This document shows, in pieces, positions 28,101-35,072 of a stretch of 64,000 bases of DNA (positions within the stretch are counted from its first letter, which is position 1; each line of letters opens with the position of its first letter). The notes below the pieces were generated by a model. It made no database searches. It worked only from the letters and a program-made list of their open reading frames with translations, and was not told the DNA's origin. The position numbers were made by a program, and so were the translations under genes. The DNA lies in NCBI GenBank assembly GCA_041482015.1, contig JBGPCZ010000001.1, positions 55,052 through 119,051 on the forward strand. The letters are read 5' to 3'. The DNA is from JACQFK01 sp041482015. GTDB lineage: Bacteria; Planctomycetota; MHYJ01; JACPRB01.

Positions 28101-28137
28101 GCACGAAGGCGGCGAGAATGCGGGCGCGGCGGAGCAT
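25069..28137 (-). CDS. PVC-type membrane-bound dehydrogenase / HEAT / cytochrome c protein
   Basis: 1022 residues with a cleavable signal (MLRRARILAAFVLCLSGASLA) and a strong GAGGAGGG ribosome site. Residues 35-405 form the PVC dehydrogenase beta-propeller (GFVVERVAGPPLVERPIMASFDDRG, LLEDTDGDGKFD, FHPTDVLEDADGSILVVDTGGWF). HEAT repeats fill about 420-860. The C-terminal PVC cytochrome c domain has CTACH at 901-905 and ends in SxMPxGL and a DLVAFLVSLK tail. The whole is the standard planctomycete architecture, unlike the much longer fusion at the window start. It is expected to oxidise a sugar or other alcohol outside the cytoplasm and pass electrons to its haem; the substrate is unknown. Confidence 0.92.
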   Translation of the reverse strand: MLRRARILAAFVLCLSGASLAEPQDPPGPEGPPLQVPEGFVVERVAGPPLVERPIMASFDDRGRLYVSDSAGVNLKGSELLKDPPHKIRLLEDTDGDGKFDKSSLFADKLVFPQGLLWHDGAVYTTSPPAFWKLEDTKGDGVCDKRTEMVKGLANTGVADDAHGACLGPDGRIYFLPGRMAHTLTYPDGTPIKKAVGPWIMRMRTDGTDVEIVSGCQGNPVEVDWTPEGDFFVSGTFWAPDSFGGGLRDALVHGVEGGEYPVRDRIYIDRKRTGDLLPVMVPMIATAPSGMMIYRSGGIGKEFTGNLFCTYFNMHKVQRHILERDGATWRAKTEDFVTSTHPDFHPTDVLEDADGSILVVDTGGWFRIGCPTSQIAKPQVLGGIYRIRRKDMPKVEDPRGLKADWTNPLALLDDPRFVVRERAIRETAKRGVAGLKECLSSPSIRQRLNAVWTLCRIEGGEARAIGLDALSDKDPGVRQAAIISAGLHRYAPAVPRLRQMVTSDLPQIRRESATALGRIGDKQAVASLLDSIRVGADRFLEHSIIFALIRLADRDAMVAALKEPGPAAKRAALIALDQMENGNLTHTLVTPLLDPVDAPLQQAALRIFLARPWWATEILGLAKLWLEEPSLDESRQEILRSVIVSFSTNPAFQDLAAQALRDEKTWPATRVLLLESMARAQLDRVPPTWLAEARWSLDSADEKVVRQAVATLKASGTGDFDEALLRLARDDSRSIELRSEALAASTSRLAKLEAGLFKFLVSCLEKDKAPLTRVTAAEAIGRSPLDDGQLDALTRAIPGSGPLEVPRLIGVFERSKNAGVGRKLIASLESSPGLQSLSGETLRKTTRNFPDDVRVLAEPLLKKLEVDTTAMKAKLDELAPALTGGDVTRGREVFFGKKAGCTACHTIQSTGGKVGPDLSKIGSIRASRDLLEAIVFPSATFARGYEPFLIRSKDGAVYDGLIVRETAESIVLFTPDRVEKRIPRTSIDEIRQGKISVMPQGLDAQITRDELRDLVAFLVSLK

Positions 28138-28317
28138 GATCCCTCCTCTGCGTGGGTCATCCGGGTCACCTATGATAACCCGGCCGCCCCCATTGTATTT
28201 CGAAGGAGGGCGATGAAAACGAATACCCCTTCGGGCATCTTGGGTGATGGCGCTACGGGGGACAAGAAGGGGGACGGTCCCCCGCTCGAGGACCGTCCCC
28301 CCGCGAAAATCGATCGG
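28138..28317. other. Intergenic region with divergent -10 boxes and an orphan ribosome site
   Basis: 180 bases upstream of the dehydrogenase gene. On the minus strand TATCAT (28177-28172) is a candidate -10 for that gene; on the plus strand TATGAT (28171-28176) overlaps it. Further right, GAAGGAGGGCG precedes an ATG at 28213 that opens MKTNTPSGILGDG, but the frame then runs through a hairpin and antisense into the next gene. Confidence 0.4.
28269..28301. terminator. GC-rich hairpin downstream of the sugar-dehydrogenase/Ig gene
   Basis: 12-base perfect arms GGGGGACGGTCC (28269-28280) and GGACCGTCCCCC (28290-28301) around a 9-base loop, 17 bases beyond the minus-strand stop at 28318. Position and stem strength suggest a terminator, without a clear U-tract. 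Confidence 0.6.
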
Positions 28318-31300
28318 TTATTTCCTACGGATGAAGAGCAGGCCCAGGGCCGCCGCGACGGCCAGGAAAGGCACCCACGGCAGGTCCGTCCCCGCCGTGC
28401 TGCAGCCGCACCGGTGGGGCAAGCTTTGCTGTTTCTTCGAACTGGAGCTCGTCGCGGCCGGGGCTCCGCCGCCACCTCCCGCTCCCCCGCCTCCTCCGCC
28501 CCCGCCGCCGCCTCCACCCGTCGGGGTCAGAGTTCCGATCCACAAGGTGATGGTCGTGACGGCGGGATCATCGAGCACGTTGGTCGCGAGCGGCGGCATC
28601 TGGTACGAGGGAGGCGTCGCCAGGTCGCGTCGATCCACGCGCGACAGGAGCACCGAGGACTGGGGAAGCCCCGAGGCCACGATCATCGCGTTGGGAAGTC
28701 CCAGGTTCCCCGCGAGCGGGGGCATGTCGACGATGCCCTGCAGCGCGAGCGGCGTGTCCCAGCGGGCATCCCACGTCGCACGGCCGCTCGCCGCCCCCGG
28801 CCGGTGGCACTGCGAGCAGTTCGAATCCAGGTAGGAGCGGACGAGGTCCACCAGCGGAGCCGTCGTGTTCGTCAAAGGGACCAGCTTGTCGTAGGCCGGG
28901 ATGAGCGACTCGTTGACCGGGGCGCTGAACATCTGGAGGTAGTTCCAGGTGCGGATCTGGTTGTCCGAGTTGCCGCCCGGGTAGTTGAAGGGCCCGTTCA
29001 ACTGCCTCGTCTTGGGACCGAGCACGTATCCCGCCGCCTGCGTGTGGCAGGTCATGCAGTCGATGCGGCTGGGATAGTACCACGTCTGGCTCCGCGGAGT
29101 CGTTGCCGTGGTGATGGAGATGACCTCGCTTAGCGATGTCGTCAGAAGGTCCGCGTCGCTGTTGTCGAGGCGCCACTTGTACGTCGCCCCGTAGGTCGAG
29201 CCGCCGTTCACGTAGAGCACGCGCGTCTCCAGCCGCCGCGTAATCGCGGGGTTCGTGTCGTCGATCGGGAGGTCGAAGTGCTTCACGAGGACCGTTCCCG
29301 CCGGGAACGTCCACTCGCCGGTCGGCGAGAATCCGACCTTCCCGCCCACCGGGAGCGCGATCCAGCGCTGCTTGACGGCGCCGTCGGACCAGAGGGGAGA
29401 GTTGACGGTGAACGCGATGATGCCCGCGCTAGGGGCAAGGCCGCCCGGGGCGGTGAACAGGCCCGTGCCCGAAAGCGTGGCGGGCAGGCTGCCGGCCGTC
29501 GCCGGCACGTTGACGCCGGCCACGGGGTCGCGGTAGGGCAAGCCATAGGGCGTGTTGCCCGTGATCGTGAAGGTGGACGTGGCCACGGAGCTGTTGCTGA
29601 ATCCCGCAGCCGTGGCGATCGCCTTCACCGTCTGGGTCGCCGAGACCACGAACGGCCCGGCGTAGGTGGTGGAGGTCCCGGTCGGGGTCGAGTTGTCGAT
29701 GGTGTAGTGGATCGCCGACCCCGCCGTGGTCGACGTGATCCGCACCGTGACGGGACCGGAATACGTGCCGGCCGGTGGATCGATCATCGGCGTCGCGGCG
29801 AGCGGACCACTGACGGTGAGAGTTGCCGCGGTGCTGGTCACCGCCGGACCGATCGCGTTGTTCACGGTGACCCGGTACTGCGTGCCGGTCATGCCAATCG
29901 TCGTGGCCCCGGTCGTATACGTCGCGTTGGTGGCGCCCGCGATGTTCGTGAACCCGCCGCCCGCAGGAGGTTGCGACTGCCACTGGTAGCTCAGCGGCGC
30001 CGTCCCGCCCGCCACCACCGTGAACGTGGCGGCGTTGGGCGCGGTCACCGTCTGGCTGATGGGCTGCGTTGTGATCGACGGTGGTGTGTTCGCGGTCTGC
30101 ACCGTGAGCGTGGCCGCGCTGCTCGTGGTGCTCACCGATCCGCCGGCCGTCACGATGACGCGGTATTGATTGCCGCTCATCCCGGCCGTCGTGGCGGGGG
30201 TCGTGTAGCTGGCGGAGGTCGCCCCCGCGATGTTGCCGAACGAGCCCGCCGGCGGCATGAGCTGCCACTGATAGGTCAGGCTGGTGCCGGTGGCCGTGAC
30301 GCTGAACGTCGCCGTGGCCGGCGCGGTCACCGTTTGGTTCGTGGGCTGCTGGGTGATGACCGGCGCGAGGTAGTTCACCGTCAGGGTCGCCGAGTTGCTG
30401 TTCACCGACCCGTTGGCGTTGGAGGCCATCACCCGGAAATGGGACTGGTTGTCCGCCGTCACGCCGAGGACGGGGGTGGTATAGGACGTCGTGGTGGCGC
30501 CCGCGATGTTCGTCCACGTGGCCGACCCGGGGGCCTGCCGCTGCCATTGGAAGTTGGTCGCGTTCGTGGCCGCGATGGTGAACGTCGCCGTCTGGCCCTC
30601 GTTCTTCGTCACGCTCGCCGGCTGCGCGGTGATGTTGGGGAGCGCGTTGTAATAGACGCGCCGGACCTCGCCATTACCCGAACTCCCGTAGTAGAGCGCT
30701 CCGTCGGGGCCCACGACGACGTCCGTCGCGTTGTTGGTACCCGAGATGAATAGCGACACGTTCGAGACGTTGTCTCCCGTCATGGTCGCGCGGTAAATGC
30801 CGCTCTGCGCGTACTCGCAGAAGAACATGTTCCCCTGGTACTGCGCGGGGAACATCGAGCCGTTGTAGAAGCAGTGCCGGGTGAGGCAGTTCCCGTTCGG
30901 ACTGCCCGGGGCGACCTGGCCGCCCGTGGGATACCAGTACTTCGGGATGAGAAGGCCGTTGGTCGTGCTCGCGTTGCGCTCCGTCGGCCATCCCTGGTCG
31001 CCGTTCTCCGTCACTAGGAAGATCTGCTCGGCGCCGTCACCGACCTCGGAAACCCACAATTGGTCTCCGCTGTTCGGACGAATCCGCACCCCGAAGGGGT
31101 TCCTCCACCCCTTCGCGAAGATGTAACGGGTGGTCATGTTTCCCGACCCGATGTAGGCGCTCCCACCCGCGGGCGTCCCGTCCGCGTTCATGCGGACAAT
31201 CTTCGAGCCCAGCGAGGTCAACATGTTGGGATTGGGCGTCGTTGAGGGGGGAGGAAATGTATTACCTCCCTCGTCGTTGCCGTTTCCGTTGTTGCCCACG

Positions 31301-31818
31301 CCGGCGTAGATGCGGCGCTGCGAATCCATCGTAAGACCGCCGCCGTTGTGGTTCACCCCGTGAGTCGTCATGGCCGGTCCGATTACGGTCTTGTTGGTGA
31401 TCGAGACCGTGCCCGCGGTGTCGGTGAAATCGTAGCGGTAGACGCGCGACACGCCGGGACTGCCCGACATCTCGGTAATGTAGATGTACACATACGGGTG
31501 GGTGCCGCCAAAGTCGTAGTCCGTGATGATGCTTTCAAGGCCATCCTCCGAGTCGCCCGTGTAGAGCGGGGTGACGTTCGTCAGCGCGCCACCCTGGGTC
31601 ACGCCATTGCGGATCGCGTAGATGAACCCCGCGCGGCTGCAAACGAAGAGGTAATTGTTGCCTCCCCGGACTCCCCAAGCGAGTCCCGTGATCTGCCCGA
31701 ACCCGGACCCGTACTGCACGTCGGTAAAGTTGGCGGGGTCCTGTGGCGTGCCCGCGAAGCCCGCGGGCGCAAGCGCGAAGACGGCCACGAGGGCCGCGGA
31801 AGCGATGAGCGAACGCAT
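28318..31818 (-). CDS. Exported sugar-dehydrogenase / Ig-like / di-haem cytochrome protein with MYXO-CTERM-like tail
   Basis: 1166 residues. Signal peptide MRSLIASAALVAVFALAPAGFAG; then a glucose/sorbosone-dehydrogenase-type beta-propeller (about 30-390, HNGGGLTMDSQRRIYAGVG, TRYIFAKGWRNPFGVR). Three Ig-like domains follow (about 395-665), each around a FQWQ/YQWQ core, then a chitobiase-like C-terminal domain (PAGTYSGPVTVRI, IHYTIDNSTP). From about 750 it matches the SO2930-type di-haem region (VNSPLWSDGAVKQRW), with CMTCH at 921-925 and CSQCH at 1001-1005. After a Gly-rich linker the tail is RCGCSTAG, a hydrophobic helix and RRK, resembling MYXO-CTERM sorting signals. Likely a surface-anchored redox enzyme; the substrate is unknown. 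Confidence 0.85.
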   Translation of the reverse strand: MRSLIASAALVAVFALAPAGFAGTPQDPANFTDVQYGSGFGQITGLAWGVRGGNNYLFVCSRAGFIYAIRNGVTQGGALTNVTPLYTGDSEDGLESIITDYDFGGTHPYVYIYITEMSGSPGVSRVYRYDFTDTAGTVSITNKTVIGPAMTTHGVNHNGGGLTMDSQRRIYAGVGNNGNGNDEGGNTFPPPSTTPNPNMLTSLGSKIVRMNADGTPAGGSAYIGSGNMTTRYIFAKGWRNPFGVRIRPNSGDQLWVSEVGDGAEQIFLVTENGDQGWPTERNASTTNGLLIPKYWYPTGGQVAPGSPNGNCLTRHCFYNGSMFPAQYQGNMFFCEYAQSGIYRATMTGDNVSNVSLFISGTNNATDVVVGPDGALYYGSSGNGEVRRVYYNALPNITAQPASVTKNEGQTATFTIAATNATNFQWQRQAPGSATWTNIAGATTTSYTTPVLGVTADNQSHFRVMASNANGSVNSNSATLTVNYLAPVITQQPTNQTVTAPATATFSVTATGTSLTYQWQLMPPAGSFGNIAGATSASYTTPATTAGMSGNQYRVIVTAGGSVSTTSSAATLTVQTANTPPSITTQPISQTVTAPNAATFTVVAGGTAPLSYQWQSQPPAGGGFTNIAGATNATYTTGATTIGMTGTQYRVTVNNAIGPAVTSTAATLTVSGPLAATPMIDPPAGTYSGPVTVRITSTTAGSAIHYTIDNSTPTGTSTTYAGPFVVSATQTVKAIATAAGFSNSSVATSTFTITGNTPYGLPYRDPVAGVNVPATAGSLPATLSGTGLFTAPGGLAPSAGIIAFTVNSPLWSDGAVKQRWIALPVGGKVGFSPTGEWTFPAGTVLVKHFDLPIDDTNPAITRRLETRVLYVNGGSTYGATYKWRLDNSDADLLTTSLSEVISITTATTPRSQTWYYPSRIDCMTCHTQAAGYVLGPKTRQLNGPFNYPGGNSDNQIRTWNYLQMFSAPVNESLIPAYDKLVPLTNTTAPLVDLVRSYLDSNCSQCHRPGAASGRATWDARWDTPLALQGIVDMPPLAGNLGLPNAMIVASGLPQSSVLLSRVDRRDLATPPSYQMPPLATNVLDDPAVTTITLWIGTLTPTGGGGGGGGGGGGAGGGGGAPAATSSSSKKQQSLPHRCGCSTAGTDLPWVPFLAVAAALGLLFIRRK

Positions 31819-31845
31819 AGAATCCCCTCCAGCTATGGCTCGCCC

Positions 31846-31867
31846 CGGGCCCCACTCCTGGGGCCCG
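31846..31867. terminator. Terminator-like hairpin after the FecR/LamG gene
   Basis: CGGGCCCCA (31846-31854), loop CTCC, TGGGGCCCG (31859-31867): a perfect 9-base stem 22 bases beyond the minus-strand stop at 31890, between two genes of the same strand. Confidence 0.5.
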
Positions 31868-31889
31868 CCCCTATCACCCGATCCGACCC

Positions 31890-33716
31890 CTATTTATCCG
31901 CCGGCCGGTTCATCGGCGGCGGAGAGGTCGGATCGAAATACTTCGCGTTGATGTAGCCGTCCACGAACTGGCGCTCCGTATCCGCGAGCGCCCGGTTGAA
32001 CAGCAGGATCTCGAACAGGTCGCCCTTGAAGTACGGGTCGCCCGACGTGTTGCTCTTGCCGATCATGTTCGGCTTCCGCGACACGCTCACCGGCACCGAC
32101 GTCTGGCCCGTCGCGACCGCGCCGCCGTTCTTGTAAAGCGTCACGCGGCCGCCCAGCGCCAGCACCGCGCCGAACGACTGGAGCTGGTCGGCGACAATCG
32201 CGCCCGGGGCCTCGACCTTCCCGCGCGTCTGGCTGTTCGCGTAGACCCAGAAGCCGAGCTTGTCCGGCGCATCCTTGCGGCCGAAGACGATGTTGTCGCA
32301 CGCCGGGCCTACATCCAGGTCGATAAACCGGCTGAACGGGCCGCCCGGGGCCGGACGCACCACGACGAACGCGCTCAGCCCCGCCTTGAAGTCGGCGAAG
32401 CCGTCGGGGAGCACGTAGTGCTGCGCCTTGCCGTCAAAGTGCACCGCCGGCTGCGTCCCGGCTGCGTTCGCCACCAGCGTCGGCTGGCTCGCCGTCACTG
32501 GCTGGGTCCCGTGGTTTCCCGCGGGTGACAGGTCGGGCCACTGCGAGGGGCCCTTCATCGCGTCGGCGCGCAGCCACAGCATGAGCCCGCCCGCGGGGGC
32601 CTTCCAGAGGGACGGCAGGGGCTTCGCCGTGAAATCGAACCCCGGCCCGGCGATCGCGTAGTGGCCCGCTCCGACCACCACGGACGTCACCCCGCCGGGC
32701 CGCGCAAACTTCACGCGCCCCTCCTTCACGTCCAGCCGCGTGAACGCCGCGGTCGTCCAGAGGGTGAACTCCGTCCCCACGACCGTCGACTCCGCGAACG
32801 GCGTCGAGAGCACGAGCGCTTTTCCCGTCGGCTGCTTCGCCGCCTCGACCGCCACCAGGCCCCGCTCCACCTGCACCGATTTTCCCGTCGCGCCGTCCGC
32901 GACGCGCGACACGACCGTGTCCATGCCCAGTTCGAGCTTCGTCCCGTCGGGGAACCGGACCACGGCGTATCCACCCGCTCCCGCGGAGACACCCTGCCCG
33001 GAAGCGACGCCCTTCCCCGCCTCGGCGACGTCTGTCCCGATCTTCACGTCGCCCACCACTCGCTCGATCTTCGCGATGAACGTCACCGACTCGCGGGCCG
33101 GCTGGGTCTCGGGCCGCGTCTCCGCCTCGCGTCGAACGGGCGGAGGGGGCACGGGCACGACCGGCTTCGGCGGGATCGGCTGCACCGGGGGCGTCTCGAG
33201 AACCGGGCGCGGCGGGACCTCGAAGGTCGGCGCCACCCGCTTCTCGGGAGTCTTGATCTTTTCGGGAACGGGCGCGGGCATCGGTTCGATCCGCGGAGGC
33301 GTCACGGGGGGAGGCGTGCCGGCCACCGAAGGCGCAGGGGGGCGCCTCCGCCCCTCCTCCGACGGACCCGACGCTAGGATCAGGATGGCCACGAGCACAA
33401 ACGCGGCGGCGATGCCCCCGAAGATCTGCCAGTGGGCGACGGCCGCCCGGGGGGCCGGGCGCACGTGCACGATCGGGATCCGCTTCGACGTGTTCCCGCC
33501 GACGGCCCGCATCTTCGCGGACGCCTTCTTATTCTCTTCAGCCGGAGCGGTCACCTTCAACTCTTCGCCGATCGCGGCCTCGTAGGCCGAGAGCTCGACG
33601 AAGCGCGTGCGGAACGCGGGGTCTCCCAGGAAAGCGAGGAACTCCGTCCTCTCGGCCGGGTCCAGCGTCCCGTCGACGTAGCGCTCGTACAGGTCCTCGA
33701 AGCGATCCATGCTCAT
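31890..33716 (-). CDS. FecR-domain transmembrane protein with C-terminal LamG domain
   Basis: 608 residues; its ATG overlaps the sigma factor stop (ATGA). Residues 1-60 are a short helical anti-sigma-like segment (MSMDRFEDLYERYVDGTLDPAERTEF is its start region). One transmembrane helix lies at about 95-115 (FGGIAAAFVLVAILILA), followed by a Pro-rich linker of about 90 residues. A FecR domain spans about 215-345 (VGDVKIG, FPDGTKLELGMDTVVS, STPFAESTVVGTEFTLW), and a LamG/concanavalin-like domain fills about 375-595 (GLMLWLRADAM, PAVHFDGKAQHYVLPDG, FEILLFNRALAD). It probably senses a carbohydrate or wall component outside and controls its sigma factor inside. Confidence 0.88.
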   Translation of the reverse strand: MSMDRFEDLYERYVDGTLDPAERTEFLAFLGDPAFRTRFVELSAYEAAIGEELKVTAPAEENKKASAKMRAVGGNTSKRIPIVHVRPAPRAAVAHWQIFGGIAAAFVLVAILILASGPSEEGRRRPPAPSVAGTPPPVTPPRIEPMPAPVPEKIKTPEKRVAPTFEVPPRPVLETPPVQPIPPKPVVPVPPPPVRREAETRPETQPARESVTFIAKIERVVGDVKIGTDVAEAGKGVASGQGVSAGAGGYAVVRFPDGTKLELGMDTVVSRVADGATGKSVQVERGLVAVEAAKQPTGKALVLSTPFAESTVVGTEFTLWTTAAFTRLDVKEGRVKFARPGGVTSVVVGAGHYAIAGPGFDFTAKPLPSLWKAPAGGLMLWLRADAMKGPSQWPDLSPAGNHGTQPVTASQPTLVANAAGTQPAVHFDGKAQHYVLPDGFADFKAGLSAFVVVRPAPGGPFSRFIDLDVGPACDNIVFGRKDAPDKLGFWVYANSQTRGKVEAPGAIVADQLQSFGAVLALGGRVTLYKNGGAVATGQTSVPVSVSRKPNMIGKSNTSGDPYFKGDLFEILLFNRALADTERQFVDGYINAKYFDPTSPPPMNRPADK

Positions 33717-34246
33717 GCGCCCGCCTCCGCCCCGGTCTCGGCGCGGCGCTCGACGCAGTCGACGAGCCACTTGCGGACGCGGGAGAGCGCGACCTGCACC
33801 GCGGCCTCTGTCCGGTTCAGGCGCTCGGCCACGCGCCGCAGGCTCAGGCCGGAGGAGTAGCGAAGTTCGACGAGCTCGCGCGAGGGAACGGCCAGGAGAT
33901 CCATGCATTGGCGGAGCAACGAGCGCTGCGTGTCGATCCCCTCGCGATCCGCGTTCTCGGCGAAGGCGGTGTCCACGAGGTCCACGAGGCGGTTGTCGTC
34001 GAAGGTCCTGAGGCGGCGGGCCTGCTCGCGCTCGCGGAGGACCAGGTTCCGGGCGATCCCCCGGCACCAGGCCTGGAGGTCTTTGCCCGTGACGAACTCA
34101 GCCGCCTTCTGGAGGACGACGACGGAGACTTCCTGGAAAAGGTCCTCGGTCAGGTCGGGGTCGCCGGCCAGGGAGCGGATGTAGGCAATCAGGCGGACCC
34201 TCTCCCGCTGGAACTCCCTGATCAGACTGTCCCGGTCATCGCCCAT
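33713..34246 (-). CDS. ECF-type sigma-70 factor (Rhodopirellula/Verrucomicrobium family)
   Basis: 177 residues from ATG at 34246; the open frame extends upstream but without family similarity. Region 2 is DSLIREFQRERVRLIAYIRSLAGDPD followed by LTEDLFQEVSVVVLQ and WCRGIARNLVLRE; region 4 is ELVELRYSSGLSLRRVAERLNRTEAAVQVALSRVRKWL. This pattern fits TIGR02989, sigma factors abundant in Planctomycetes and Verrucomicrobia. It is translationally coupled to the FecR/LamG membrane protein, the usual partner arrangement. No clear Shine-Dalgarno sequence precedes it. Confidence 0.93.
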   Translation of the reverse strand: MGDDRDSLIREFQRERVRLIAYIRSLAGDPDLTEDLFQEVSVVVLQKAAEFVTGKDLQAWCRGIARNLVLREREQARRLRTFDDNRLVDLVDTAFAENADREGIDTQRSLLRQCMDLLAVPSRELVELRYSSGLSLRRVAERLNRTEAAVQVALSRVRKWLVDCVERRAETGAEAGA

Positions 34247-34413
34247 GATGGGTTCCCATATGGGTATTCCGCCGGAAACCCCCGACCAAACATGAAAATC
34301 GTAAACAAAAGTCGTACAAAACAGACGGTCTGTCTTGTACGCCCCCATCTTTCTGTTGCATTTGCAGGGAACCGGGTTAAGTATGGGTGCATCGGACCCA
34401 TAAGGAGGAACGC
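34247..34413. promoter_or_regulatory. Divergent control region with repeated TATGGGT words
   Basis: The spacer between the sigma/FecR operon (-) and the exported protein gene (+). It contains CCCATATGGG (34255-34264), which includes one TATGGGT, and an inverted pair TATGGGT (34382-34388) / ACCCATA (34396-34402) directly before the AAGGAGG of the plus gene. A larger palindrome lies at 34314-34340. TTGCAT followed 16 bases later by TAAGTA is a weak promoter candidate for the plus gene. The layout suggests operator control. Confidence 0.45.
34314..34340. repeat. 27-base palindrome with 1-base centre
   Basis: Arms 34314-34326 and 34328-34340 around G34327: GTACAAAACAGAC / GTCTGTCTTGTAC, one mismatch (A34320 against C34334). 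It shares AAAACAGACGGT with the hairpin at 25041-25069. It lies upstream of two divergent genes, so it is more likely an operator or a mobile palindromic unit than a terminator. Confidence 0.5.
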
Positions 34414-35016
34414 ATGAAGTCCGCCCTCATTCTCGCCGCATTCGCGGCGCTGGCTTTCGCCCCCGCGCAGGACACCTTCAAGACGGACGACGAAGGCTTC
34501 ATCCGGAACTGGCTCGTCCTGGCGCCGATCTCCATCGAGGAGGGCACCGCCGCCCAGGAGGTCGACAAGTCGCAGGTGAAGGACGAAGGCAAGCTCAAGC
34601 CCAAGGCGGCGCAGAAGGTCACGGTCGGGAAGAAGGAACTCACCTGGACCGCTCACAAGACCGCCGACTTCTTCATCGACTTCAAGGAGTCCTTTGACAA
34701 GGCCAACGGCGAGGACACGGTCGGCTACGCCGTCGCCTACGTCTGGGCCGAGGCCGAGATCAAGGACGCCAAGCTCAAGGTCGGCTCGAACGACCAGTGC
34801 AAGGCGTACGTGAACGGCAAGGAGATCCTCAAGTTCGACGAGACCCGCACGCTGGAGAAGGACTCGACCGCGGGGGACGTCACGCTCAACAAGGGCGAGA
34901 ACGTCCTCGTCTTCAAGGTCATCAACGAAAAGAACAACTGGCAGGGCTGCGCGCGCTTCACCGACAAGGGAGGCGCCGCCATCAAGACCTTGAAGATCGC
35001 CCTCGCTCCACAGTAG
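34414..35016 (+). CDS. Exported protein of unknown function
   Basis: 200 residues; start at the ATG 5 bases after TAAGGAGGA. Signal peptide MKSALILAAFAALAFAPAQ. The mature part opens DTFKTDDEGFIRNWLVLAPI, a sequence style common in planctomycete sugar-binding proteins, and ends with a jelly-roll-like segment (KLKVGSNDQCKAYVNGKEILKF, GENVLVFKVINEKNNW) resembling the galactose-binding-like modules of glycosidases. It may bind carbohydrate; no catalytic motif is visible. It is followed 56 bases later by a sugar dehydrogenase gene on the same strand, so the two may be co-transcribed. Confidence 0.75.
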   Translation: MKSALILAAFAALAFAPAQDTFKTDDEGFIRNWLVLAPISIEEGTAAQEVDKSQVKDEGKLKPKAAQKVTVGKKELTWTAHKTADFFIDFKESFDKANGEDTVGYAVAYVWAEAEIKDAKLKVGSNDQCKAYVNGKEILKFDETRTLEKDSTAGDVTLNKGENVLVFKVINEKNNWQGCARFTDKGGAAIKTLKIALAPQ

Positions 35017-35072
35017 CATTCACCGGCCGACCCGGGACCCCGTCGCGGGCCCCGGGCGGACCGGAGGCTTCC

